Source: Symsagittifera roscoffensis
Lineage: Eukaryota; Xenacoelomorpha; Acoela; Convolutidae
Assembly (NCBI RefSeq): GCF_963678635.1
Contig: NC_087067.1
Span: 42,002,696 to 42,062,695 of the forward strand
DNA length: 60,000 nucleotides
Direction of reading: 5' to 3'
This document shows positions 33,150 to 45,707 of this stretch, piece by piece (the first letter of the stretch is position 1; each line of letters opens with the position of its first letter). The notes beneath the pieces are model-generated. The model did no database searches. It was not told the DNA's origin and saw nothing but the letters and a program-made list of their open reading frames with translations. The position numbers and the translations under genes were made by a program.

Positions 33150-34190
33150 CTGATAATGGGAATGTGAATGTGATGACAGACTTTTTTATACTTTGGTGAC
33201 GTGATTTTGTAAACAGGTCTAAGAAAATTGAGTTGTATAAATTAGAGCAAATCAAACAAAAACTAAATATCTTCTAGCGGGTATGAAGTAAATTATGATA
33301 TAAACATACTTCGCAGTAGATCTCAATCATTATCCCGATTCTACTTAACTGTGATGCCTTCATTCTGAGAGAAACCTGACTGAAAATAAGTGAAACACAA
33401 CTAACAGACAGTGGTAAAAAATGTTAATTATTTTCTCAGCTGCAAAGAAAAAACTTCAAGAGCTTTGAAGTTCAAGAATCTTTTGATTGATTCCTGTCAA
33501 AGCCTACAGTTTTTAGCTTGATTTTATATTACTTACAAAGACTTTTACCTGATTTTTACGTTTGAGAACTAAATGTGATAAGAGTTTATATGGATGAAGA
33601 AATACGCGGTTTTCCTAAATTTTGACAGACTTTCAAAAAACACAACAAAGCGAACAAAAATGAGCACTGGAGTACGGAGGTCAACCATACCAGTTTTACC
33701 ATCTCAGGTAAAAAAATTGTGAGGAAGTTAAGCTCATAAAATCATAGAATTACTGAAATCTCGTTTTCACGCAGGCTTTAACACATTCTGAACTATATTT
33801 AATTGTTTTCATTTGTTTTCCGTTGAGTTTAACATCGAGAATTAGACAACAAATGACAAAAAAAAGAAAGAACAAAAGAGTTCTGAAAATTAGTATATTG
33901 ACGAAATAAAACCAATAAAAAAAAGAAGATGAAATAGAAATCCGCAATCATAAAACAAAAGTAACTATGCAAATAGACAAAGTCGTTACAGTTTGACGAC
34001 CAGGGATTTGGCCTGGAAGAAGGAGTTCATCAAGACTTTATGATTCGTTTCAAATGATAAGGTAGAACAGCTCTTTTGCTTTGAAAATTTCGTTTTCCGG
34101 CCTCCACAATAGTGCATGAAAAAAGTCAAACAATTTGAATTTTCATCATTTTGAAATTTATGACAATTTTCCAAAAAAAAAAAAAATTTC
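33150..34190. other. Intergenic, no gene recognised
   Basis: The presumed promoter region of the GT92 gene and AT-rich DNA beyond it; no supported ORF. Confidence 0.3.
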
Positions 34191-34192
34191 TC

Positions 34193-34410
34193 AAACAATT
34201 TTTCAAAATATTTTATCTGCTAAAACATGTTTTCGATTGAACCCCTTGAAAAAGTAGTTGAAACCTGTTAGATTTAAAACAAACTTAAATTCCAAAAAAA
34301 CTTTTTGCTTAAACAATTTTTCAATATACTTTCTCTGCTAAATCATGTTTTCGATTGAACCCCTGAAAAAGTAGTTAAAACCTGTTAGATATAAACCAAA
34401 CTTAAATTCA
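34193..34410 (+). repeat. 118-bp tandem duplication
   Basis: AAACAATTTTTCAA... starts at 34193 and again at 34311, each continuing through CATGTTTTCGATTGAACCCC and AACCTGTTAGAT. About 90 percent identical by eye. Confidence 0.85.
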
Positions 34411-34699
34411 AGCATTCGCTAAGGCTTTACGTTCTGCAGAATAAGTTTCCTTTCAATTTTGAAATGCGTTCAATTTAAACCTCATATCTTTTTAAGCGTT
34501 AGGCAAGGCGCAGTATCAATTCTGAAGGTTTTTTGGCGTATAAGTGGCAAAAACAAAACATCCTTTTGAGTTTAAATTTCATCATATTGATTGGTATAAG
34601 AAGAGGTTGGGTTTAGGTTTTCAACGTTATCATTGGTAATGATAACGAGATTAAATTTAAAGGTTTCTCAACAAACTTCTTCTCTTAAAGGGACTCCGG

Positions 34700-36135
34700 A
34701 AACGCCTATTTCTGATTAAAGTTCTCATGCGAAGGAGAAATCGCTTTTCAAATAGAATGTATACAGATGGTAGTGAATCTACAATCGAGTTTATAAGCAA
34801 TTGCATAGATAAAACTTATGACTAGATGGTCATCACTGAATCAAGAGATGAATTGATTGCTGTTAAAGAAAACTAGTAGAGTTGCGTTGGCAATGCCAGC
34901 AAAATGAAGCAATTCGCAAACATTGCCTGGAGTTCAATGAATTCAAGCTAAAATAGTTGAAAAACAACGACAACAATACATCTTCAGCAAGCCTCCAAAA
35001 TCAAGGGCTCGCAAATGATGCCCCTAGATCAACTTCAAATGATATGCATTTAACAACTTCTGCAATTGGAAATTTGAATAATTCTCCCTCAGAAACTTTT
35101 CCAATTAAAACTCCACGCAAAACCTATATCACTTTCAACTCGGAACCTGGCACATTAACAACGGTTGTTCTTAAATGACCGCGAACGAATTCGTTCAACC
35201 TACAGTCTTCTAATTATGGTTTTGCTCATGGACCAAACCAGAAGTGTTTTGCCCGGAGTTCGAATGAAAAACGTACAAACCAAACTGGATTTTACGCTCG
35301 AAAATCAATAACTGTCTTTGATCCCCATTTGGTTACTACCAGCAATAATCGCTTCTCAACAACACACAATTAACACATCCGAACATAAATCCGACTTTTG
35401 CTCACGATTCAATGTCTTATTGCTTCAAAAAGGCACCGCCTAAGCTAGACTACAACTTATGACGGTAATCCTCAAAACTGACTACACTGGTTCGGTGTTT
35501 TAAATTCCATCATGAATCTAGCACCGAAGAATGATACCGAAAAAAAAATTCACCTCCAATTTCTACTGAAAAAGCGAGGCTACACAACTCATCAATGGTT
35601 GTGGTTGCAACGGAACAACCTATAAAAATGCTCTATTGCATTTACAAGAGCATTTTGGCAAACCTCTGTGAATAATGAATTCTTTCCTTGATAGAATCAA
35701 CAATTTCAGATCACCTAGTCTAAAACAACCGGAAACTTATATCACTTTCTCAATGTTTCTTTCCACTCTAGTAGACTTCTTCAAGGAGCTAGATTTTGTT
35801 CCTGACATTTCTTCAACAACAAACCTAAATTTGGTTCTCGCAAAGTTACCTAAGCTATTAGAGTCAGAATGACACAGATACACCATTAGTAATCATGATC
35901 ATTTATCCGATTGGATGCGCTTATATGCTCCAGACTGTAGGGAAAAAGTTTTTCGGTTGAATACTATGAGAAAAACGTTCGATCAGAGAAACGCTTATTA
36001 ACACGCCAGTTTCATAGCAACGTTTAAGCTTCTTCTGTTCAAAACAGACGCTTTGATAGGCATAAGTTGAAAAAAAATACTAGTAGAGAGTTTGTGAGAT
36101 TTTGTCCTCATAAATGAAGTTGGCAAGTATATGAA
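34700..36135 (+). pseudogene. Decayed gag region of a BEL/Pao retrotransposon
   Basis: Fragments in all three plus frames resemble BEL/Pao gag. Examples are a KAPPKLDYNL segment near 35428-35457, a GYTTHQWLWLQRN segment near 35578-35616, and 35675-35872 ending TTNLNLVLAKLPKLLESE, which continues in another frame to DHLSDWMRLYAPDC. Many stops and shifts break it. No LTR or primer-binding site was recognised upstream. Its 3' side joins the tandem array at 36136. Confidence 0.7.
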
Positions 36136-37828
36136 CTCGTGCACACATTTTCGGCATTTAGATATTCCATTTAAATGAGAGCACATCGAGAAGCACCATC
36201 TATGTTCAAACTGCTTAGCAGCACACATGTTCTAAGGTTTTCCAAAAAATCATACAAAGAACGCAGTGGAAGACATCACACACTCCATAAAGAGGGTCCA
36301 AGATTGAAGAAAAAACACTTCAAGTACTGTTCAAATAACTGGAAAAGGACCGATTGCTTTTCTTGCCGTTGAATTGTATTTGGTAGAACAAACAGTCGAA
36401 ACATACGCCTAACTTGATAGTGGACGCCATCAGAGTGTAAATTTGGAATCAACCGCGCAAACACTATGTCTTGAATTAAAGGACTTTGCCGTAATGTCGG
36501 CTGGTGGATATCACAACACAATAGAGATCACTTGTAATCAAAAATTGTCAGTGCAAATCTACTCATTGGAATCTCACTCTGTCATAACTGTTTTGATAGA
36601 CATCATTGCAGTTCCATCACTCAAAGTTCCATCACTCAACGTGTCCCCAGTGGACGAAACACATCTGAATAAACTGTGCCGATCTCATGAGCACTAACGA
36701 CACATTACGTTTCCGATTATTGGAGATAATTCGGTTGCTCTAATTAATGGCAACGATAATATCGAATTTATTCAGTACAACGAAGTTGTAAAGGGATCTT
36801 GAACGTACCATTCGCTGTTAAAACACCTCTTGGTTGGACTGTTGGTGGAATGCAATAAGTTATAATCAACGATATGTCAAAAGTGAACTAAACACAAATG
36901 CATCAACATCCTCACGTGGACGATAAATAGTTCGAGACATTTAAAACTGGATTAAAGTAGACATTTACGGAATTGGGTCTTCAAAGAAAACTATGTCTAA
37001 CAATGACAAAAAAGCAATGGCTACTTTAGAAAACATTTGGTGAACACTATCAAGTAGCTTTGCTATGGAAATATGCTTCCCTACCAATTCATCGTTGGCT
37101 TGCAGAAAAACAGCCGAACGCTCTCAACAACATACTTGAAAAGAACGATACTTTGACAGAAAAAAGCTACCAAACTGTCGAAAAAGACTTAAATGAAGGA
37201 TATGTTGTTAAAGTCAACTCAACACTCGAAAATGCCGCTAAAATCTGGCATCTGCCTCATCAACTTCAGACAAATGCAAGGAAACCGGAGAAAGTTCGCC
37301 AAGTATCCAATGCGTCTAAGGTTTGTCTTGGCCAGTCCTTGTACTCAAACCTTCTCACCGGGCCTGATCTTTACAGCTACAGACTCCACTTGTTGCGTGC
37401 TATGCAATAGGTTGTTGTGCACTTGATTATGAAGATAAGCACCCATATTAGTAAAAAATGGTTCTAAGAAACATATGGACGATCTATACATATCAAAATC
37501 GACGCCACAAGAAGGTCATAGGTCATCAGCTTATGTTGGGTAATCGAAAAGTCGAGAACTTGAACAATCAATCATTGTTAGAATTTAATAGTTTAGCGCT
37601 AATTTTAGACTCGGGGACTGCGAACCAGAGCAGCAATATGTTTTTGATCTTCCATGCGATTATTTTACGGACACGTGTGTAATTCAAAAAATTTCAACCA
37701 AAAAGTAAATCACACAACGGAAACTTTTGAAATTTGCGGCTTCAATCTTTGCTCCTTTCGGACTTTTTAGCAACTCTAAATTTTCGCCTGAGGAAAACTC
37801 GTGCACGCATTTTGAACTCATATTTGAG
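36136..37828 (+). pseudogene. BEL/Pao core (zinc knuckle-protease-RT), tandem unit 1
   Basis: 1,693 bp. It begins near CTCGTGCAC and carries CSNCLAAHM (CxxC at 36203-36214), then in a shifted frame SGRHHTLHK. The aspartic protease LDSG is at 36413-36424, preceded in frame by TAA. The RT N-terminus at 37060-37410 (HRWLAEKQPNALNNILE, KIWHLPHQL, LLTGPDLYSYRLHLL) is typical of BEL/Pao. RT motif C reads HMDDLYIS at 37472-37495. All domains lie in different, broken frames. Confidence 0.85.
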
Positions 37829-39508
37829 CTCGTGCACGCATTTTCGGCATTTAGATATTACATTTAAATGAGAGCACATCGAGAAGCACCATCTGTGTTC
37901 AAACTGCTTAGCAGCACACATGTTCTAAGGTTCTCCAAAAAATCATACAAAGAATGCAGTGGAAGACATTACACACTCCATTAAGAGGGTCCAAGATTGA
38001 AGAACAAAAACACTTCATGTACTGTTCAAACAACTGGAAAAAGACCGATTGCTTTTCTTGCCGTTGAATTGTATTTTGGAGAACGAACAGTCGAAACATA
38101 CGCCTAACTTGATAGTGGACGCCGTCAGAGTAATTTTGGAATCAACCGCGCAAACACTATGTCTTGAATTAAACTACTCTGCCGTAATGTCGGCTGGTGG
38201 ATACTACAACACAATAGAGATCACTTGTAATCAAAAGTTGTCAGTGCAAATCCGCTCATTGGAATCTCACTCTGACATCACTGTTTTGATAGACATCATT
38301 GCAGTTCCATCACTCAACCTGTCCCCAGTGGACGAAACACATCTGAATAAACTGTGCCGATTTCATGAGCACTAACGACACATTACGTTTCCGATTATTG
38401 GAGATAATTCGGTTGCTCTAATTAATGGCAACGATAATATCGAATTTATTCAATACAACGAAGTTGTAAGGGATCTTAAACATACCATTCGCTGTTAAAA
38501 CACCTCTTGGTTGGCCTGTTGGTGGAAGGCAAGAAATTATAATAAACGATATCTCAAAAGTGAACTAAAAACAAATACATCAACATCCTCACGTGGACGA
38601 TAAATAGTTCGAGACATTTAAAACTGGATGAAAGTAGACAATTACGGAATTGGGTCTTCAAAGAAAACTATGTCTAACAATGACAAAAGTGCTATGGCTA
38701 CTTTAGAAAACATTTGGCGATGAACACTTTTAAGTAGCTTTGCTATGGAAAGATGCTTACCTACCAAATAACCGTTGGCTTGCAGAAAAACAGCCAATGG
38801 CTCTCAACAACATACTTGAAAACAACGATACTTTGACAGAAAAAAGCTACCAAACTGTCGAAAAAGACTTAAATGAAGGATATGTTGTTAAAGTCAACTC
38901 AACACTCGAAAATACCGCTAAAATCTGGCATCTGCCTCATCAACTTCAGACAAATGCAAGGAAACCGGAGAAAGTTCGCCAAGTATCCAATGCGTCTAAT
39001 GTTTGTCTTGGCCAGTCCTTGTACTCAAACCTTCTCACCGGGCCTGATCTTCACAGCTACAGACTCCACTTGTTGCGTGCTATGCAATAGGTCGTTGTGC
39101 ACTTGATTATGAAGATAAGCACCCATATTAGTAAAAAATGGTTCTAAGAAACATATGGACAATCTATACATATCAAAATCGACGCCACAAGAAGGTCATA
39201 GGTCATCAGCTTATGTTGGGTAATCGAAAAGTCGAGAACTTGAACAATCAATCATTGTTAGAATTTAATAGTTTAGCGCTAATTTTGGACTCGGGGACTG
39301 CGAACCAGAGCAGCAATATGTTTTTGATCTTCCATGCGATTCTTTTACGGACACGTGTGTAATTCAAAAAATTTCAACCAAAAAGTAAATCACACAACGG
39401 AAACTTTTGAAATTTGCGGCTTCAATCTTTGCTCCTTTCGGACTTTTTAGCAACTCTAAACTTTCGCCTGAGGAAAACTCGTGCACGCATTTTGAACTCA
39501 TATTTGAG
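37829..39508 (+). pseudogene. BEL/Pao core, tandem unit 2
   Basis: 1,680 bp repeat of unit 1, with LDSG at 38108-38119, the RT N-terminal frame at 38740-39090 and HMDD at 39152-39163. A 16-bp junction sequence CTCGTGCACGCATTTT is present at 37798-37813 and again at the unit start, a possible recombination point. Confidence 0.85.
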
Positions 39509-41157
39509 CTCGTGCACGCATTTTCGGCATTTAGATATTCCATTTAAATGAGAGCACATCGAGAAGCACCATCTGTGTTCAAACTGCTTAGCAGCACACA
39601 TGTTCAAAGGTTCTCCAAAAAATCATACAAAAAATGCAGTGGAAGACATCACACACTCCATTAAGAGGGTCCAAGATTGAAGAACAAAAACACTTCATGT
39701 ACTGTTCAAACAACTGGAAAAGGACCGATTGCTTTTCTTGCCGTTGAATTGTATTTTGGAGAACGAACAGTCGAAACATACGCCTAACTTGATAGTGGAC
39801 GCCGTCAGAGTAATTTTGGAATCAACCGCGCAAACACTATGTCTTGAATTAAACTACTCTGCCGTAATGTCGGCTGGTGGATACTACAACACAATAGAGA
39901 TCACTTGTAATCAAAAGTTGTCAGTGCAAATCCGCTCATTGGAATCTCACTCTGACATCACTGTTTTGATAGACATCATTGCAGTTCCATCACTCAACCT
40001 GTCCCCAGTGGACGAAACACATCTGAATAAACTGTGCCGATTTCATGAGCACTAACGACACATTACGTTTCCGATTATTGGAGATAATTCGGTTGCTCTA
40101 ATTAATGGCAACGATAATATCGAATTTATTCAATACAACGAAGTTGTAAGGGATCTTAAACGTACCATTCGCTGTTAAAACACCTCTTGGTTGGCCTGTT
40201 GGTGGAAGGCAAGAAATTATAATAAACGATATCTCAAAAGTGAACTAAAAACAAATACATCAACATCCTCACGTGGACGATAAATAGTTCGAGACATTTA
40301 AAACTGGATGAAAGTAGACAATTACGGAATTGGGTCTTCAAAGAAAACTACGTCTAACAATGACAAAAGTGCTATGGCTACTTTAGAAAACATTTGGTGA
40401 TGAACACTTTTAAGTAGCTTTGCTATGGAAAGATGCTTACCTACCAAATAATCGTTGGCTTGCAGAAAAACAGCCGATGGCTCTCAACAACATACTTGAA
40501 AACAACGATACTTTGACAGAAAAAAGCTACCAAACTGTCGAAAAAGACTTAAATAAAGGATATGTTGTTAAACTCAACTCAAGACTCGAAAATGCCGCTA
40601 AAATCTGGCATCTGCCTCATCGACTTCAGACAATTTCAAGGAAACCGGAGAAAATTCGCCAAGTATCCAATGCGTCTAAGGTTTGTCTTGGCCAGTCCTT
40701 GTACTCAAACCTTCTCACCGGGTCTGATCTTTAGAGCTACAGACTCCACTTGTTGCGTGCTGTGAAATATGTCGTTGTGCACTTGATTATGAAGACAAGC
40801 ACCCATATTAGAAAAAAATGGTTCTACGAAACATATGGACGATCTATACATATCGAAATCGACGCCACAAGAAGGTCATAGGTCATCAGACTATGTCTGC
40901 TAATCAAAAATTCGAGAACTGGAACAATCAATCATTGTTAGAAATTAATAATTTGGCGTTAATTTTGGACTCGGGGACTGCGAACCAGAGCAGCAATATG
41001 TTTTTGATTTTCCATGCGATCCTATTACGGACACGTGTGTAATTGAAAAAATTTCAACCAAAAAGTAAACCACACAACGGAACTTTTGAAATTTGCGGCT
41101 TCAATCTTTGACCCTTTCGGACTTTTAGCAACTTTAAACTTTCGCCTGAGGAAAACT
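39509..41157 (+). pseudogene. BEL/Pao core, tandem unit 3
   Basis: Third copy, offset 1,680 bp from unit 2 and very similar to it: LDSG at 39788-39799, RT frame at 40420-40734 (now cut by an extra stop) and HMDD at 40832-40843. Similarity to the repeat end stops at about 41157, where unique pol sequence follows. Confidence 0.85.
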
Positions 41158-41760
41158 TTTCAGTTAGTTCCATAAGGGACGAAGTAATCGATTGCTCGTC
41201 AATTCTATATTTCATTGGAAGGAAAGCAAAATTCAAACAATGAAAATCGAAACGAATGGAAAAACGAGTGGCTCCACGTGCCCTGAAACCTCATTCACGG
41301 AGCACAAACAAAATCTAAGTATCTCTAGGAGTTTGCGCTCTCATCAGCGGTAGCTTTTCTCAGGATAACATAGAGGGACAACACCAAATTTCTGATTGGT
41401 AAAGCACGAGTCGCCCCAATAAAGCGTATGACGATACCTAACTTGGAGCTGCAAGCGGCTGTCTACGGAGCGCAAGTGGCTCATTTCATCGTAGAAGAGT
41501 AGGATTACGAAACATGCAACCAACATTTTTGGTCACACAGCACTAGTGTCTTGTACTGGCTGAGAACGCCGCAATTCGAAAAAAATGTGTTGCACACCGA
41601 TGGCTGCAGTTTTCGACATCTGCAACCCCCACGACTAGAAATATGTTCCAACAAAACAAATTTAGGCTGATGACGGTACACGGGGTTATATTGTCGAACA
41701 AATGACCATTCAGTCACGCTGATTGCATGAAAAACAATTTCTTTGGAAGGACTAATCTAA
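41158..41760 (+). pseudogene. BEL/Pao RNase H region
   Basis: Past the array, a plus frame gives KARVAPIKRMTIPNLELQAA followed by VYGAQVAHFIVEE and, after a stop, HFWSHSTSVLYWLRTPQFE. This is the RNase H stretch that follows RT in BEL/Pao pol. It shows the array interrupts one element rather than being three independent insertions. No integrase or 3' LTR was recognised. Confidence 0.75.
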
Positions 41761-42132
41761 TTGGCAGCAACCAAATCTACTTCAGCTAAATCGAACCACA
41801 GTGCAGATGATGCCAGCTAACAGTTTTATTGTACAAATTGGTCATACGCTCAATCCTCTCAGGTTTAACAATTGGAATAGACTCATTTGTTTAGTTGCTT
41901 TCTGCTACTTGGCCGCTACTAGGAAAAACTGAATGAGCAAAATTTTGAGTCTACAAATTTTCTTAAGTGACGCACGCCAATTATGAGTCTACATAATTCC
42001 TAAGTGACCCGAGCCAATTATGACGCATTAGCAGTAAGTCAATTTGAAAAAAAAAATTACCAATTAACATGCCTAAATTTATAGAGCGGACGCATTTTAA
42101 CTAGTATACGAAAAGGTTCATTAAAACATCCG

Positions 42133-42200
42133 AAGCCGCCCAGATTCGAACCCTCTTATTTTTTTGCGGGTCTCCTTCCATACTTCTACGCTACAGATCT
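42133..42200 (-). repeat. tRNA-like SINE head, minus strand
   Basis: The reverse complement contains GTAGCGTAGAAGTATGGAAG and a good B box, GGGTTCGAATCTGGGCGG. The acceptor stem does not pair, so it is a SINE head or dead tRNA, not a gene. Confidence 0.45.
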
Positions 42201-42385
42201 ATGATACCTTGAAGCTAAAGCGCTATTTATAATATAATAGTCTGTGTTAATCCTTAGCATTGGCTGTACTTAATAGCTGGTTATTGATCAAAAAAATGAA
42301 CACTTTCAAAATGAACACTAATATTTGCCACTTAGATTGGAAAAAAAGAGTTCATACTATCACACCAGCTTTGCTTGCGTAAACA

Positions 42386-42580
42386 ACATCAGAGTTGGTA
42401 ATTTTACAAATTATAAAAACGTTTTTCAATCATAGATAAAATCAGAAGAAAAATGATGCCTTAGAAATCCAAGCTTTGGAAAAAAGGTCGAAAAAAATAA
42501 TCAAACGATAGTCCAACGACTCAAAATTTCCCAAAATGAAATTTCAAGTTCGACACACGAAATTTCAAGTTTCAAGCTTT
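42386..42580 (+). repeat. Dispersed ~190-bp repeat, copy 1
   Basis: Matches 57376-57552 in the same orientation, for example AATCAGAAGAAAAATGATGC and TTTCCCAAAATGAAA. Confidence 0.7.
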
Positions 42581-45500
42581 GATTGTGTAAAGAGAATGAA
42601 GTTGAATCACTCTACATTGGGGCCACCATGGAATATTTGCTGAAAATATTTGAATGGATTTCATAAAAAGCTGAATTTAATTGACCAAATCACTTGAACA
42701 TAAGAAATGCAGTCGAAAAAATTCTACTGAGTCTTATTTGGTTTTGAAGCTCTCTTACCTCAAAAATTTGTAAGGATGAACACTTTTTTCATAAAACAAG
42801 CTCAATTAGAGAAAACTGGAGTAATTAGAAACTTTTTAATCCCGCAGGGTAATTTTTTTAAAACCACTTTTAACCTAAAAGTCACTCACGTTTTTCGCGA
42901 CACTGCTGCTTTTTTAATTTAACAGCAAAATATGCCTTATTTGATGCTTGAAAACTCAAATTCTGTTCTACGTCATTCTACGTCCTCCGTGAAAACTGCT
43001 CATATATTGAATAGATGAAAAAAAAACAAGGAAAAGATAGCAACCAGCAATAGATGGGAGCATCCAACAACGCTTCTGATTTCAAAAACTGAACAATAAA
43101 AACATTTCACCTTGAAAGTTCTTTTAAAACTAAAATGGTCAAATATCCAAAACTACTGGTTTCAGATCTTGGTATTTTGGACTCTAAAACAGAACCATAA
43201 AAATGGCCGACAGCATACAACTAAGCTTGCCAATTTTAACGATTTATTTCATTGCCTAATAACTGAATTCATGAATGAGACTTGTTTAACTTAAAAATTT
43301 CTGAAAAATCTCGAAAGCTGCCGTATCTCATAAACTAAAAGAACTTTGTATTCATAATTGAAGGCCAAACTCGCAGCCCCAGAAGGAACCCTCACATCAT
43401 CCCACTATTGGGTTGATAATTTGAAAATTGGTTAAATAACTACTGAAATCAACCGGGAAAATCCAGAAAAAAATTAAACCATTGCAATATGCGATATAGC
43501 TTAAACGCGAATTTTTTTTAAACAGCAAAAACAATACGTTGAAAAAACTTAAACATGGTGAGACATTGAAGCCCGCATTTAAATATACAATAGATTTAAA
43601 AGAGAAGAATATGGTGTAATTAAGAACTGCATAGACTGTTTCATCAAGATCAATTAACAAAATGGAACTGGCAATTGAAATTAGTCTATACCCAGTTTTC
43701 AGGCCAACTATGGTCTGAATGGCCAAAAAATAGACCAATTTTTGACAATTTTTTCGAATCTGAATCTCTACCAATAAGGCTTCAGTACTACGCGTGACCT
43801 CTACGAGCTTTCTTTCAGGTGGTCTAAGTCGTCTCAAAAAACATCCTACGCCATGCTTCCTTCCCACTTCGTGAAGTGCTGGTAATGATAACAATTAACT
43901 ACCTTATTAGATTCTCGTGGTTTAATTTAACTCATAGGCGAAGCTGCACTTCGCAAATATAGGCAGAATTAAGCATAAGGTAGCTTCGAAAACGCAAAAA
44001 ATTCCGAAAAAAAACATGCTATCAATAACCCCCACCCATTATTTTCGTACCCCCATAGCTCTGCTTTAAATGATGACACCTGCAATAGTTTTTTTTTACA
44101 GTTTTAAGACCAGACCAGGCCATCAGTATCTTTCAGACGGTACAAAAAAATTTACATTTGCTTGAAGCAATATTCCCATTACCGATCATAATTAAGCGCT
44201 AGTTATTATGCATATACTGCATTAAAAGTGAACAGAGAAATTGAACACTTTTATGAGCACTGAAAATAGTTATTTAGGTTGGAAAAAAATGACCTCGTAT
44301 TTTAACACCAGCGTTATTTAGTTTAAACAGGCTAAGAACCCCTTGCATTTTGCGTAACTACCAAAACGACACAGAGAAACTAGACAAGTTTTTAAGAGAT
44401 ATTTCAAACAGAAAAATGTGCCTAATGTTTAGCTATGGCAAAAGAGCTTCAAATAAAGGGAAATTAACGAACAAAAAGACACTCAAAAGAAAGAAGAAAT
44501 CCCGGACCATTAAAAAAATGATTAAAAGACCTGATTAAGTTAGACGTAGATCAATCCCTCGTTTCAATAACACACGTTGATAAAAGCTATTTCATAATGT
44601 TCAAAAATATTGAAAATGGCCAAAAAGATTTGGAATTATTTTCGAAATGGATGATTGGCAAACACAGATAAGACTTCATATATATTCATTATCTTATAAG
44701 TTGCTCCAATAAAAAAGCGAACAATGGGCACTTTTTATCAAGGCGCTAAACAGACCAAAGAATTCTCAACTACTAGTACTTGCAGGTTATTTAGAGAACA
44801 GCATTCCGCTACAATTTCAAATATTCTTGAAATCTTTCACTATTCTATGGCTAAAATCGAGCTAAAAGTTATGGATAAATGTAATTTTGAATTCAGTAAA
44901 TTATGAGTTCAGTAAAATTTGAAATTAAATTAAACATTCAGATTCAGTAAGGACGAAACAGATAACAGCAAATTTGCATTCTAGGTCAAAGTTTTCAAAA
45001 TCGAATGCGGAAAATAAAAAAACAGGCTGATTATAAAAAAAATGAAAAATATAACATATGTCATTTTTGTCTGTCAGCAGCTTTTTGAGCGGATCTATTT
45101 AAAAATCCCCCGACCTCTATGGTACCTATTATCGAAATCCCCTACAAAGGATGAATTTTACAGAGGCATATGCGGAATTCGCTCCTAGTAACCAGCCTAT
45201 GTCGCCTCTTTTTTTTTACCAGGGGTTGGTACTTAAATAGATCTTGTTTCACCTGCTGTTAATTTAGTTTTATTTTAATACATCCAAAACAAAAGTAATT
45301 CATAATAGTAATTTAAGAATCCATAGTATCAGTAGGAAGAATTGTATAACAGCGAAATGGGAAAACTTTAAATAAAGCTATGCTATAAATACGAAAGCGT
45401 AAATTGGCTCCTTGCCGAATTTTAGCGAGCTGCAATGTACTTTATAATAAATTTTGACAACCTGTGTCATTATTGGATTAGGACAAAAAATGTTTGCTTT

Positions 45501-45700
45501 CGACCAAACGCGCTCGCATTTTTCAAATTAAATTTTTGTTTCATCTTGACCTGCAAAATTAGATTGAGGATCGGAATGAAAAAGTACAGCGAAAGATCTT
45601 AAAAAGATACTAACTAATTTAACGAATATAACTAAGTTTTATACTGTATTTATACTGTATTATACTGTAATTTAACTAAGTTTTATATTGTCTCATTCAG
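42581..45700. other. Intergenic with repeat fragments
   Basis: Contains minus-strand family A 5' blocks (about 42780-42905) and SINE-like GAACACTTTTATGAGCACTG near 44245. A minus-strand open frame at 43397-43894 (165 codons) has hydrophobic stretches but no recognised family. No gene is supported. Confidence 0.35.
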
Positions 45701-45707
45701 GTTTTTT

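Noticed and set aside
36136-41157. Three independent protein genes in the 1,680-bp array
   Set aside because: The short ORFs are frame-broken pieces of BEL/Pao gag, protease and RT repeated by tandem duplication.
34600-42200. Long terminal repeats of the BEL/Pao element
   Set aside because: No matching pair could be found by eye on either side, so none is annotated.
43397-43894. 165-codon minus-strand ORF with hydrophobic stretches
   Set aside because: No recognised family, AT-driven composition and no splice or poly(A) context; long frames of this kind arise by chance in such DNA.
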